A stretch of DNA of 64,000 bases from DATBJG01 sp963790545 (GTDB taxonomy: Bacteria; Acidobacteriota; Vicinamibacteria; Vicinamibacterales; JAMQPK01), in NCBI GenBank assembly GCA_963790545.1, contig CAWBPA010000003.1:62001-126000 (forward strand). The letters run 5' to 3'. Of this stretch, positions 28,284 through 35,840 are shown one piece after another. A program made the position numbers and the translations under genes. How positions within the stretch are numbered: position 1 is the stretch's first letter; every line of letters starts with the position of its first letter. Under the pieces are notes generated by a model. That model worked only from the letters and a program-made list of their open reading frames with translations, had not been told where the DNA came from and searched no databases.

Positions 28284-29039
28284 ATGTCCTCGGTTGACGT
28301 GGAGATCGACAATCTCTATAAGGCACCTTTGCAGGAATTCGTTCAATTGCGCGCGGCGCTGGCCAAACGGCTGACCGGCGCCGATGCCCAGCGCGTCAAA
28401 GCCTTGCCGAAGCCTACGCTGGTCCCGTGGGCGATCAATCAACTCTATTGGTGGGCGCGTCCGGTTTACGACCGGCTCACCAAGAGCGGCACCAAGTTGC
28501 GCGCCGTACAGATTGCCGGACTGGAAGGGCGCTCAGCGGACATACGGCAGGCCGCGGACACTCATCGTCAGGCTCTGGCAGAAGCCGTCAAGCAGGCTAC
28601 GTCACTCGCGGCGAAGGCCGGCGCTCAACCGAATCCTGATGCCTTGATGCAGACGCTGGAGACGCTGTCGCTCACAAGCAGCAGTGGTGGCGCACCCGGA
28701 CGCCTGACAAAGCCTCTGCAGCCGGCTGGATTCGAAGCGCTCGCCGGTGTGGCCCTGCGGACCCCGTCTCCGGCCGATTCGGCATCGCGTGCCAGCTCAA
28801 AAACTCATCCGCCGTCGTCCGGACCGAGCGCCGATGACCTCAGGCAGGCACGTCTCGAGGCTGCCGCGGAACGACGACATGCTGCAGCCATACGCGAGGC
28901 AGAAGGCAACTTGCAGAAGGCGCAAGCCGCGGAAGTTCGGGCGCGCGAAGCGTGGGAGCGCATGCGAGATGAAGTCGAGAAGGCCGAGCGCGCGCTTGCG
29001 GACGTTCGTACAAGAACGATTCACGCGACCAGAAGTTGA
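28284..29039 (+). CDS. coiled-coil hypothetical protein of Acidobacteriota type
   Basis: 251 residues from ATG 28284 (ATG 28275 is also in frame). The N-terminal domain has 'DNLYKAPLQEFVQLRAALAK' and 'ALPKPTLVPWAINQLYWWAR'. A flexible Ser/Pro linker follows (about residues 155-195). The C-terminus is a charged Ala/Arg/Glu coiled coil ('AEGNLQKAQAAEVRAREAWE', 'EVEKAERALADV'). No signal peptide. I recognise the overall pattern from unnamed proteins of this phylum, but no function. Confidence 0.7.
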   Translation: MSSVDVEIDNLYKAPLQEFVQLRAALAKRLTGADAQRVKALPKPTLVPWAINQLYWWARPVYDRLTKSGTKLRAVQIAGLEGRSADIRQAADTHRQALAEAVKQATSLAAKAGAQPNPDALMQTLETLSLTSSSGGAPGRLTKPLQPAGFEALAGVALRTPSPADSASRASSKTHPPSSGPSADDLRQARLEAAAERRHAAAIREAEGNLQKAQAAEVRAREAWERMRDEVEKAERALADVRTRTIHATRS

Positions 29040-29151
29040 ACGCTTATTTAGTTGTCGTGGGGCCCCACCCCCACGACCTGTACCTGAGCCAGTCGAAGGG
29101 TCGGCGTGGCTCGCCACAACGATCCGCTCAGTGCAACGAAACGGAGCACGC

Positions 29152-29295
29152 TCATCGTACTGTCAGGATTCCAAGACCCAGAAGGCCGGACAGAATGAGG
29201 AATGCCGCAACCAGATAGTTCAACAGGCGCGGGAACACGAGAATCAAGACACCAAAGACGATCGACAGAAGCGGGCTCAGGTTCGCGAGAATCAT
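29152..29295 (-). CDS. DUF3096 micro membrane protein
   Basis: Only 47 residues: ATG 29295 with GGAGGTG just upstream and TGA ending at 29152. It reads 'NLSPLLSIVFGVLILVFPRL', then 'LNYLVAAFLILSGLLGLGIL' and 'TVR'. Two membrane segments separated by 'FPRLLNY' are the hallmark of DUF3096. It sits in the inner membrane; function unknown. Short-gene filters would miss it. It lies 84 bp downstream of the EamA gene on the same strand. Confidence 0.85.
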   Translation of the reverse strand: MILANLSPLLSIVFGVLILVFPRLLNYLVAAFLILSGLLGLGILTVR

Positions 29296-29379
29296 GGGCA
29301 CCTCCGCTTAGCAAGAGGCGCGCCATTCGCCTGCGGCACGTGAACACCTGCCCGATCCGCGATTGTCACGGGTGGGAAA

Positions 29380-30291
29380 CTAGGGAGAGCCCAGCGCGCA
29401 CATGGCCGATCCGCCAACGACCAGAAGCGCACCAATCAGGCTGGTCGCGGTGAGTCCCTCCGGTTCGAGCAGCCCAGGCGCAAGCTGCTGCACCACTGCC
29501 ATGCTCATCAGCGTAAAAAGCGGCGCCAGCGCCAGCACGGCGCTCACGCGCGAGACCTCCCAGTGTTCGAGCGCTTCGACAAACGCGCCGTACGCAATGA
29601 GCGTGTTCGCGCAGCAGAAGGCCAGGGTCCACGCGTGTAGCGTGCTGAGCTGGGCGATTTCGGCAGGCGAAGCCACGGGCCACAGCACGATGGCGGCGCC
29701 GGCGTAAATCAGCACGAGAATTTGCGGCGAGGTCAGGTGCTTCAACAGCGACTTCTGCGCGAGCCCGTACATCGCCCAGATGATTGCTGCAATGACCAGC
29801 AGCGCCACGCCCAGACCGAGCCCGCCGCTGAGATCGCCGAGCTCCGCGAGCCTGCGGTTGAAAAAGAGGACGAGGCCCACGACGAGCACGCCAAAGCCAA
29901 ACCATTGCCGGGAAGAGAACTTCTCGTTGAAGACAATCAGCCCGCCCAGCAGCAGGAGCATTGGCGAAAGCTGAACCACTGTCTGATTCACGGTCGGTGA
30001 CGTGAATCGAAGCGCGACCAGGTACAACACGAAATTGCCGACCAGGCCAAAAAGGGCGACGCAGAATATCAACCAGGTGCGCCGGTCGAGCGATCCGAGC
30101 GCAGGCAATCGTCGCGTCACCGCGAGAATGCCGCCGAGGACCAGCGCCGCGGTCAGGAAACGGAACCATGTAATGGTGTAGGGATCCAGTCCGTCGAGCG
30201 TGATCTTCAGGGCAAGCGGCAACAGGCCCCAGGCCGTGGCTGTGACAAGCGCCAGTACGAACCCACGCTTCCACTGAGTCACTTGCCGCAT
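29380..30291 (-). CDS. EamA/DMT-superfamily transporter
   Basis: 303 residues from ATG 30291; the longer reading adds basic, non-hydrophobic sequence. About ten membrane segments form two EamA repeats: 'LPLALKITLDGLDPYTITWF' in the first and 'WAMYGLAQKSLLKHLTSPQI' in the second. The end is 'LIGALLVVGGSAMCAL'. Drug/metabolite transporters of this size export amino acids or metabolites; the substrate is unknown. It shares an 80-bp promoter region with the divergent amidohydrolase. Confidence 0.88.
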   Translation of the reverse strand: MRQVTQWKRGFVLALVTATAWGLLPLALKITLDGLDPYTITWFRFLTAALVLGGILAVTRRLPALGSLDRRTWLIFCVALFGLVGNFVLYLVALRFTSPTVNQTVVQLSPMLLLLGGLIVFNEKFSSRQWFGFGVLVVGLVLFFNRRLAELGDLSGGLGLGVALLVIAAIIWAMYGLAQKSLLKHLTSPQILVLIYAGAAIVLWPVASPAEIAQLSTLHAWTLAFCCANTLIAYGAFVEALEHWEVSRVSAVLALAPLFTLMSMAVVQQLAPGLLEPEGLTATSLIGALLVVGGSAMCALGSP

Positions 30292-30370
30292 TTCGCAACC
30301 CAGTGTAACGAAAGATTCGTCTCTTCGTAACTCACTGCGTGTTGGCCGGTGACGGAGTACACTGAGCCTA

Positions 30371-32336
30371 ATGACCACGCCGACGCCTTGCGACCTTCTG
30401 ATCACCAACGCGCACGTCCTCACCATGGACGAGCAGTTTACGATTCACGCATCGGGATCCATTGCCATTGCCAACGGTGCCGTTCTCGCAGTCGGCGACA
30501 TCGGGAAGGAGTACCGAACCGTCCGAAACCTTCGACTGCCAGGGCCGGGTTGTGATGCCCGGCTTTGTGAATGCCCACACGCACGTCCCGATGACCATGC
30601 TGCGTGGCCTGGCCGACGATCTCCGTCTTGATGTGTGGTTGATGGGATACATGATGCCTGTCGAGCGCGCCTTCGTCCGGCCTGAGTTCGTCCGGTTGGG
30701 CACGCGCCTGGCATGCGCCGAGATGATCCGGTCGGGCACCACGTGCTTTGCCGACATGTACTACTTCGAGGATGCCGTGGCCGACGCCACGGCTGCATCG
30801 GGCCTGCGCGCCCTGTGCGCGCAGACGGTCTTGAAGTTTCCGGCGCCAGACGCCGCAAGCTTCGAAGACTCGCTCGCACGTGCGCGGGCATTCATTACGC
30901 GCTGGAAAGGGCATCCCCTGGTCGTGCCTGGCGTTGCACCCCATGCCCCCTACACGTGTACTGTCGAAATACTGAGAGCCTGCGCCGAGCTGGCCTGCGA
31001 ATTCGACGTGCCCCTCCATACCCACCTCGCGGAAACGGTCTTCGAAGTTGAGCAATCACGACGTGAGCACGGAATGCCCGTGGTGCCGTGGGTGAAAAAA
31101 CAGCGACTGTTCGATGCGCGCGTCCTGGCGGCGCACTGCGTGCACGTCGACGAAGGCGAGATCCGGGCGCTGAAAGATGCCAGCGTAGGCGTCGCTCACA
31201 ATCCAACGAGCAATTTGAAGCTGGGATCTGGCGTCGCACCCGTCGCCAAAATGCTGGAGCTCGGGGTAGCGGTCGGGATAGGAACCGATGGGACGGCCTC
31301 GAACAACGACCTCGACATGTTCGAGGAGACGCGGCTGGCCGCGCTGCTGGCCAAAGGCATTGGCGCCGACCCAACGGTCCTGCCGGCCCGTGAAGCGCTC
31401 GCGATGGCCACACGAATCGGCGCGCACGCGATTCACCAGGGCGACCGAACCGGCTCGCTCGAACCCGGCAAACGCGCCGATCTCATCGTCATCGATACCA
31501 ACCAGGTGCATCACGTGCCGCGGTTCGGCCGGGAACCGGGCGGCATTTACTCGCAACTCGTCTATGCCACCAAGTCGACGGATGTCGTCGATGTCATGTG
31601 TGACGGCAAGTGGTTGATGCGAGACCGCCGGCTTCTCACGGTTGACGAACACGAACTCCGCGAGGCCATCCACGACATGGCGAGGCGGATTGACATCTTT
31701 CTCATCGAACGGGAACAGAGCGTGTTGCAGAAGCTGATCGCCATTGGCGGGGCTGTGGAGCAAGAGAGCTTCGAGGTGCAGGTGAAAGCGCGCCTCGCCT
31801 CCGCGGATCCCGTGCTGCGTGCGTTGACGAGCGATCAGATTACCGTGATCCGGGAAAAGCACTACCATCAGTACGATACCTACTTCCTGTTCAACGACCC
31901 GAATCAGGGACGTCTTCGGTACCGAGAAGACGAGTTTCTCGATGAGCAGAACCAGGTCGTGAACGCACGTGCGCGCCTCACGCTCACGGGGCCGTCCCGG
32001 GAAGCCGCATTTGGTTCGGTTCTCCTCTTCCGGTCCCGGTTCCTCGCGCCAGCCACGCACTCGCCACGTTTCTACCGCGAGTACTTCAAGCCGTCACGCG
32101 AGCGCGAGGTCGAGAAGGATCGCCGCCGGTGGCAGGTGGCGTTTCGCGGAGTGCAGTTCTGGGTGCACGTGGATCATTTGATCAATCCACATGCCGGCGC
32201 GTGGTTCGTCGAGGTGAAATCGCGCACCTGGTCGCGACGCGACGCGCAGGACAAGGCGGCGATTATTACCGAGCTGCTGGAACTGCTTGGCGCCCGATCG
32301 GACGAGGCGATTCACGAAGCGTACGTGGAGCTTTAG
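30371..32336 (+). CDS. amidohydrolase (MtaD/SAH-deaminase-like) fused to a C-terminal CYTH-like domain (one frameshift)
   Basis: About 655 residues from ATG 30371. Residues about 1-450 are a metal-dependent deaminase-type amidohydrolase. Its motifs are 'FVNAHTHVPMTMLRGLADD' (HxH), 'VAPHAPYTC', 'DVPLHTHLAET', 'HCVHVDEGEI', 'VAHNPTSNLKLGSG', 'VGIGTDGTASNNDLDM' and 'GSLEPGKRADLIVID'. Residues about 465-655 resemble CYTH: 'EVQVKARL' for ExExK, 'DTYFLFNDPN', 'LRYREDEF', 'VHVDHLINPHAGAWFVEVK'. An inserted A near 30513 breaks the frame after residue 45. The deaminase part would act on methylthioadenosine- or adenosylhomocysteine-like nucleosides; the CYTH part may handle a triphosphate or nucleotide. 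Confidence 0.82.
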
Positions 32337-32369
32337 GGATCGGGTATTCTGGTTCTTTGAGGTGTCAGA

Positions 32370-32726
32370 ATGGCTGTTCGACCCACATCATGGCTGACGC
32401 GTCCGGGGCTCCTGCGAACATTGCTGTCGCACCTTCGGCTGGCGCTTCGACTTGTGCGCGATCCCAGCGTACCGCTGCTCGCCAAAGCCGTGCCGGTCCT
32501 CACGGGGCTTTACGTGATCTCGCCGCTCGATTTCGTCCCCGATTTGCTTCCGGTTCTGGGACAACTGGACGACCTGAGCATCGTGCTGATCGGGCTCGAG
32601 ACGTTCTTGCGGTTGAGTCCATCCGGCACGACCACCTTCCATCGTGAGGCTATCGCTCAGGGGCGGCCGTACACGCCGATGACCCCGTCAGGCGACGTCA
32701 TCGATGCAGAATACCGGCGGAATTAG
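32370..32726 (+). CDS. YkvA/DUF1232 membrane protein
   Basis: 118 residues. 'LRLVRDPSVPLLAKAVPVLT', then 'GLYVISPLDFVPDLLPVLGQ' and 'LDDLSIVLIGLETFLRL', is the DUF1232 signature (short helix, SPLDFVPD, LDD). One or two membrane-inserted helices. It follows the amidohydrolase by 33 bp and may be cotranscribed. Function is not established. Confidence 0.88.
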   Translation: MAVRPTSWLTRPGLLRTLLSHLRLALRLVRDPSVPLLAKAVPVLTGLYVISPLDFVPDLLPVLGQLDDLSIVLIGLETFLRLSPSGTTTFHREAIAQGRPYTPMTPSGDVIDAEYRRN

Positions 32727-32737
32727 TGGCCGGGATA

Positions 32738-32760
32738 GCAGGCCTGAAGGCCTGCGCTAC
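32738..32760 (+). repeat. REP-like palindrome with GCTAC tail, copy 2
   Basis: GCAGGCCT, GA, AGGCCTGC, then GCTAC. Perfect 8-bp arms. It lies between the converging YkvA and RodZ-like genes and could terminate both. Confidence 0.65.
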
Positions 32761-32769
32761 GTACGAAGA

Positions 32770-33579
32770 TCAGGGTTTCGGAGACTGATTTAATCCTGTT
32801 TCCTGGAGGACGACCGTCACCGTCCGGGCAGGACGGGCAGCCGTCAGCGTGACGCTCTGCTCCTGACTTTCGAATCCCGCAAGCAGCAGCCTGATCGTGT
32901 GAGTTCCAAGAGGCAAGTACTGAACTCGTGCGGGCGTCCGGCCACGCCCAATGCCATTGACCACGACGCTGGCCCCGGGTGGCTCCGACTCAATCACGAG
33001 TTCGCCCTCCACAAAAACCGGACCTTGTGCGGCTTCAGGTGTGGGAGCCACCTCGCCAGGAGTGGTTGTCGTACTTGTTGCCGGCGGGGTCGACGCCACA
33101 CCCGTGGTGGGTTCGCTCGACTCCCCTTCCTCCCGCGAGTCACTGCCGGCAGGGGTCGTTTTCTGCGGTGTGACCGCTTGAACCCCTGAGCGGTCGTCGC
33201 CGGGTGTTGGCGCGTCCACGAGCAGCACGCCGAGTACGCTCAAACCAACCGCCAGAACGGCAACCGTTGCGGTGAGCCACCAGGACGATCGCTTCGAGGA
33301 CTTGGCCGGGGGTGTGGGCGGCACGAACGTCTCGAGAGCGCGTTCTTCCGGGAACTCCCGCACAAACCTCGCAACGAGCGGGTCGGCATCCAAACCGACG
33401 GCCGTTGCATAGGCCCGCAGGAAGCCATGCCTGTAGATCTGGTGTCTGGGCCAGCGAGAAAGATCGTTCGCTTCGAGATCGACGAGAAGCTGCCTGGGAA
33501 TCTTCGTACGTTCCGCGAGAACGTCAAGAGTCAGTTTGCGCTGCTCGCGAGCCGCGCGCAGGTGGGAGCCAAAATCCAT
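32770..33579 (-). CDS. RodZ-like HTH membrane protein with C-terminal PEGA domain
   Basis: 269 residues from ATG 33579 ('MDFGSHLRAAREQRKLTLDV'). Residues 1-80 are a Cro/C1-type HTH of the RodZ kind ('RTKIPRQLLVDLEANDLSRW', 'GFLRAYATAVGLDADPLV'). One membrane segment ('WWLTATVAVLAVGLSVLGVL') is followed by a Thr/Pro/Ser-rich periplasmic linker and a PEGA domain ('LVIESEPPGASVVVNGIGRG', 'YLPLGTHTIRLLLAGFESQE'). A cell-shape or envelope-tethering role is likely; it is not a classical repressor. The start overlaps the end of the TPR gene by 56 bp. Confidence 0.85.
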   Translation of the reverse strand: MDFGSHLRAAREQRKLTLDVLAERTKIPRQLLVDLEANDLSRWPRHQIYRHGFLRAYATAVGLDADPLVARFVREFPEERALETFVPPTPPAKSSKRSSWWLTATVAVLAVGLSVLGVLLVDAPTPGDDRSGVQAVTPQKTTPAGSDSREEGESSEPTTGVASTPPATSTTTTPGEVAPTPEAAQGPVFVEGELVIESEPPGASVVVNGIGRGRTPARVQYLPLGTHTIRLLLAGFESQEQSVTLTAARPARTVTVVLQETGLNQSPKP

Positions 33580-34474
33580 GACGATCGAACCGAACTCCGT
33601 CCAACCATATATATACACCGAGTTTGGAACCCGCACCGTTCGAAATGCCGCGCGCCTCGACGAAGTTCGCCAAGTCCCGGTTTGACGGAAAATCGAGCAT
33701 CAGGCCTCGAGCCACGTCCAGGGCGGCGTCAAAGTCTTGCTCGCGGACCAGCATCTCCCAGAGAGCAAATCGGGCTTCGGCACTGGTATAAAAGTCCGCG
33801 TTGGCCGTCGCCGCCTCCCGCATGGTGCCCAGCGCCCGCTGGCGGTTGCCGCCGCCGACCAGCCATTTCGTACCGCGAGGCATCCGGGTGCCGACAATGT
33901 AGTCAACCCAGGCACGGGCCACTCGCGCGCGGACGTGCGCCGGATTGCGACGAAGCACGCCGTCGAGGGAACGTCTGGCCTCCCAATATTCACTCAACCC
34001 AGCCTTCCGACCGAGCGGACCCAGATGCAGCCAGACGTAGTTCAGATTGATCTTCCCAAGGAAATAGAGGGCCATTTCATCTTCCGGCGCCGCTCGAAGC
34101 CTGTTACGGGCCAGGCCCTGGGCGGCAGAAATGTCGCTCAGAAAGGCTGCGATCAGATCGGGACAGCGCTCGCAGGCCGGCGCATTGCGTGGCTCTTGTG
34201 GATTCTTGTGCCGCTTCTTGTCGTCACCGAGCAACCGCTTCACTTGGAACAGCAGCGCTGTGGTGCGAAGCTCGTACGCGGGAAGATCGTCAGGGGTCGC
34301 GGCCAGTGACTCGAATGCATGGGCTGCGGCCTCTTCGTAGCGGGCGTTATAAAACGCTTCCTGCGCGAGGCCGAGCGAACTGGGTCCCGACGCGGGCGGC
34401 AGTCGACTGGCGGCCGATAGGGCGCCGCCGCCGACCATTCCAACCACACAGAACACGGGTGTCCAGCCGTGCAT
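33524..34474 (-). CDS. exported TPR-like repeat protein
   Basis: 316 residues. Signal peptide or anchor 'VFCVVGMVGGGALSAASRL', then helical repeats ('LGLAQEAFYNARYEEAAAHA', 'MALYFLGKINLNYVWLHLGP', 'ARFALWEMLVREQDFDAALD'). The last 35 residues overlap the RodZ-like gene and look less natural, so a frameshift near 33590 with an earlier stop is possible. Cys pair 'ACERCPD' is present. A periplasmic scaffold role is inferred. Operon with the RodZ-like gene. Confidence 0.7.
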   Translation of the reverse strand: MHGWTPVFCVVGMVGGGALSAASRLPPASGPSSLGLAQEAFYNARYEEAAAHAFESLAATPDDLPAYELRTTALLFQVKRLLGDDKKRHKNPQEPRNAPACERCPDLIAAFLSDISAAQGLARNRLRAAPEDEMALYFLGKINLNYVWLHLGPLGRKAGLSEYWEARRSLDGVLRRNPAHVRARVARAWVDYIVGTRMPRGTKWLVGGGNRQRALGTMREAATANADFYTSAEARFALWEMLVREQDFDAALDVARGLMLDFPSNRDLANFVEARGISNGAGSKLGVYIWLDGVRFDRHGFWLPPARGSRAAQTDS

Positions 34475-34598
34475 AAACCCTCTAACTTTTAATAAATTAA
34501 AACAACAACACGAGGGTATCCCGAAGCTTCCCTGTTGTCAACTAATAAATTAAGACTTCAAAAGGCTATCCTGTCATGTCGCGCAATATCGAGAACCT
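34475..34598. promoter_or_regulatory. AT-rich divergent promoter region with an 11-bp direct repeat
   Basis: TAATAAATTAA occurs at 34490-34500 and again at 34543-34553, 53 bp apart, each near the start of one of two divergent genes (TPR protein and kinase). The composition is strikingly AT-rich for this genome, as expected of a shared regulatory region. Confidence 0.55.
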
Positions 34599-35762
34599 AT
34601 GTTCAAACGCATCTCCGCCCTCACCACGCGCAGCGTGCGACCCGGTTCCTCTCTGAGAGACGGCCTAGGACGACTGCTCGCGGCCAGCCAAATCGTCACG
34701 AGCCCGGAAACGAAGATGCAATACCGAATCGAGCGCTTGCTGGGTGCCGGCGGATTCGGCCAGGTCTATCTCGCCAAGAGACTTGGGCGCTCGTCGACAG
34801 TACCGGCGAACGTCTGCATCAAAGCGAGCGAGCGCATCGATGGTTGGCTGCGCGAAGCGTACTTCGGTCAATTGTTGGATGGTCATCCTCGGGCGATTCG
34901 CGTCTTCGACACCTTCCCTCTGATGCGTGCGGACGGGAGCGTCCTCTATTGCCTGGCGCTCGAATATGCACGGCATGGCGATCTCAGCGCACTTCTGCAC
35001 CGAGGCGGAAAAGGGTGGTCCGAACGCGTCGTGCGCCGCGAAATTGCTGGCATACTCGAGGTGCTCGGCAAGCTGCATCGAGGTCAGCTCCTCCATCGTG
35101 ACCTGACGCCACTGAACGTATTCGTCTGCGACGACCGGTGTCTGAAGCTCGGAGATTTCGGGATCGTTCGCCACCAAAGCGACCGGCGAGGCGTGACCGC
35201 CCGCACCATGAACCCGTTGACAGCGCCCAGCGATATCCTGGCGGGTACCGCCCCCAAATGGCAGGCGCGCGACGATGTGTATCAGGTGGGACAGCTGTTG
35301 GCGATGCTCATCAAAGGCAATGCCGAATCGCGCATTCGCACGAATGACGTGCGGCGTCTCCCTTGTAGCGATCATCTGAAGGAAATAGTCTACAGGTGTA
35401 TTGGTGAGCGTCGGAAGCGGTACGAAAGTGCAGACGATCTAATCAATGCCCTGAGCCATCGGGCCGCGGAGCTGAAGGTCGGGGTCCTCCGAACCCTGAA
35501 AGGCGTGCATCTTGCATTTACCGGCATTCTGAGCAGGCACCGCCGCGACGCTATCCGTATCGCTCGGCGGGCTGGTGCTATCGTTCACGGCATGCCCTCA
35601 GTACGAACCACCGTCGTCGTTCGCGGACGGCCCAATCCGCTGCAGGCCGCCGGACGGGAAGCCGGTCTGAAACTGATGGAAATCAAACGTCTCCGCGAGA
35701 AGGGACACAGAATCACGCTGCTCAACGAGAAGCAATTCTGGCGTCTCGCGGAACGACGTTGA
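34599..35762 (+). CDS. Ser/Thr protein kinase with C-terminal BRCT-like domain
   Basis: 387 residues. The kinase lobe shows 'LLGAGGFGQVYLAK' (P-loop), a lysine in 'VCIKAS', 'LLHRDLTPLNVFV' (HRD catalytic Asp, with T where K is usual), 'LKLGDFGIVR' (DFG) and a C-lobe ending near residue 285. From about 298 on, 'LKGVHLAFTGILSRHRRDAI', 'RIARRAGAIVHGMPSVRTTV', 'VVRGRPNPLQ' and 'NEKQFWRLAE' follow the BRCT pattern seen in DNA ligase or RfcA. No transmembrane segment, so cytoplasmic. BRCT domains bind phosphoproteins or DNA ends, so a kinase that reads phosphorylation or damage is a reasonable guess. Confidence 0.82.
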   Translation: MFKRISALTTRSVRPGSSLRDGLGRLLAASQIVTSPETKMQYRIERLLGAGGFGQVYLAKRLGRSSTVPANVCIKASERIDGWLREAYFGQLLDGHPRAIRVFDTFPLMRADGSVLYCLALEYARHGDLSALLHRGGKGWSERVVRREIAGILEVLGKLHRGQLLHRDLTPLNVFVCDDRCLKLGDFGIVRHQSDRRGVTARTMNPLTAPSDILAGTAPKWQARDDVYQVGQLLAMLIKGNAESRIRTNDVRRLPCSDHLKEIVYRCIGERRKRYESADDLINALSHRAAELKVGVLRTLKGVHLAFTGILSRHRRDAIRIARRAGAIVHGMPSVRTTVVVRGRPNPLQAAGREAGLKLMEIKRLREKGHRITLLNEKQFWRLAERR

Positions 35763-35840
35763 CGCGGGCGACGTGTTTACGTGCTCGCCGCAGTATTCTA
35801 AGCATTGCTGACCTCATGACCTTTTGGAGTTGCTGGATGA

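Noticed and set aside
29080..29102. CCTGAGCCAGTCGAAGGG motif
   Set aside because: A very common dispersed word in high-GC bacteria; one copy here and no structure to support a call.
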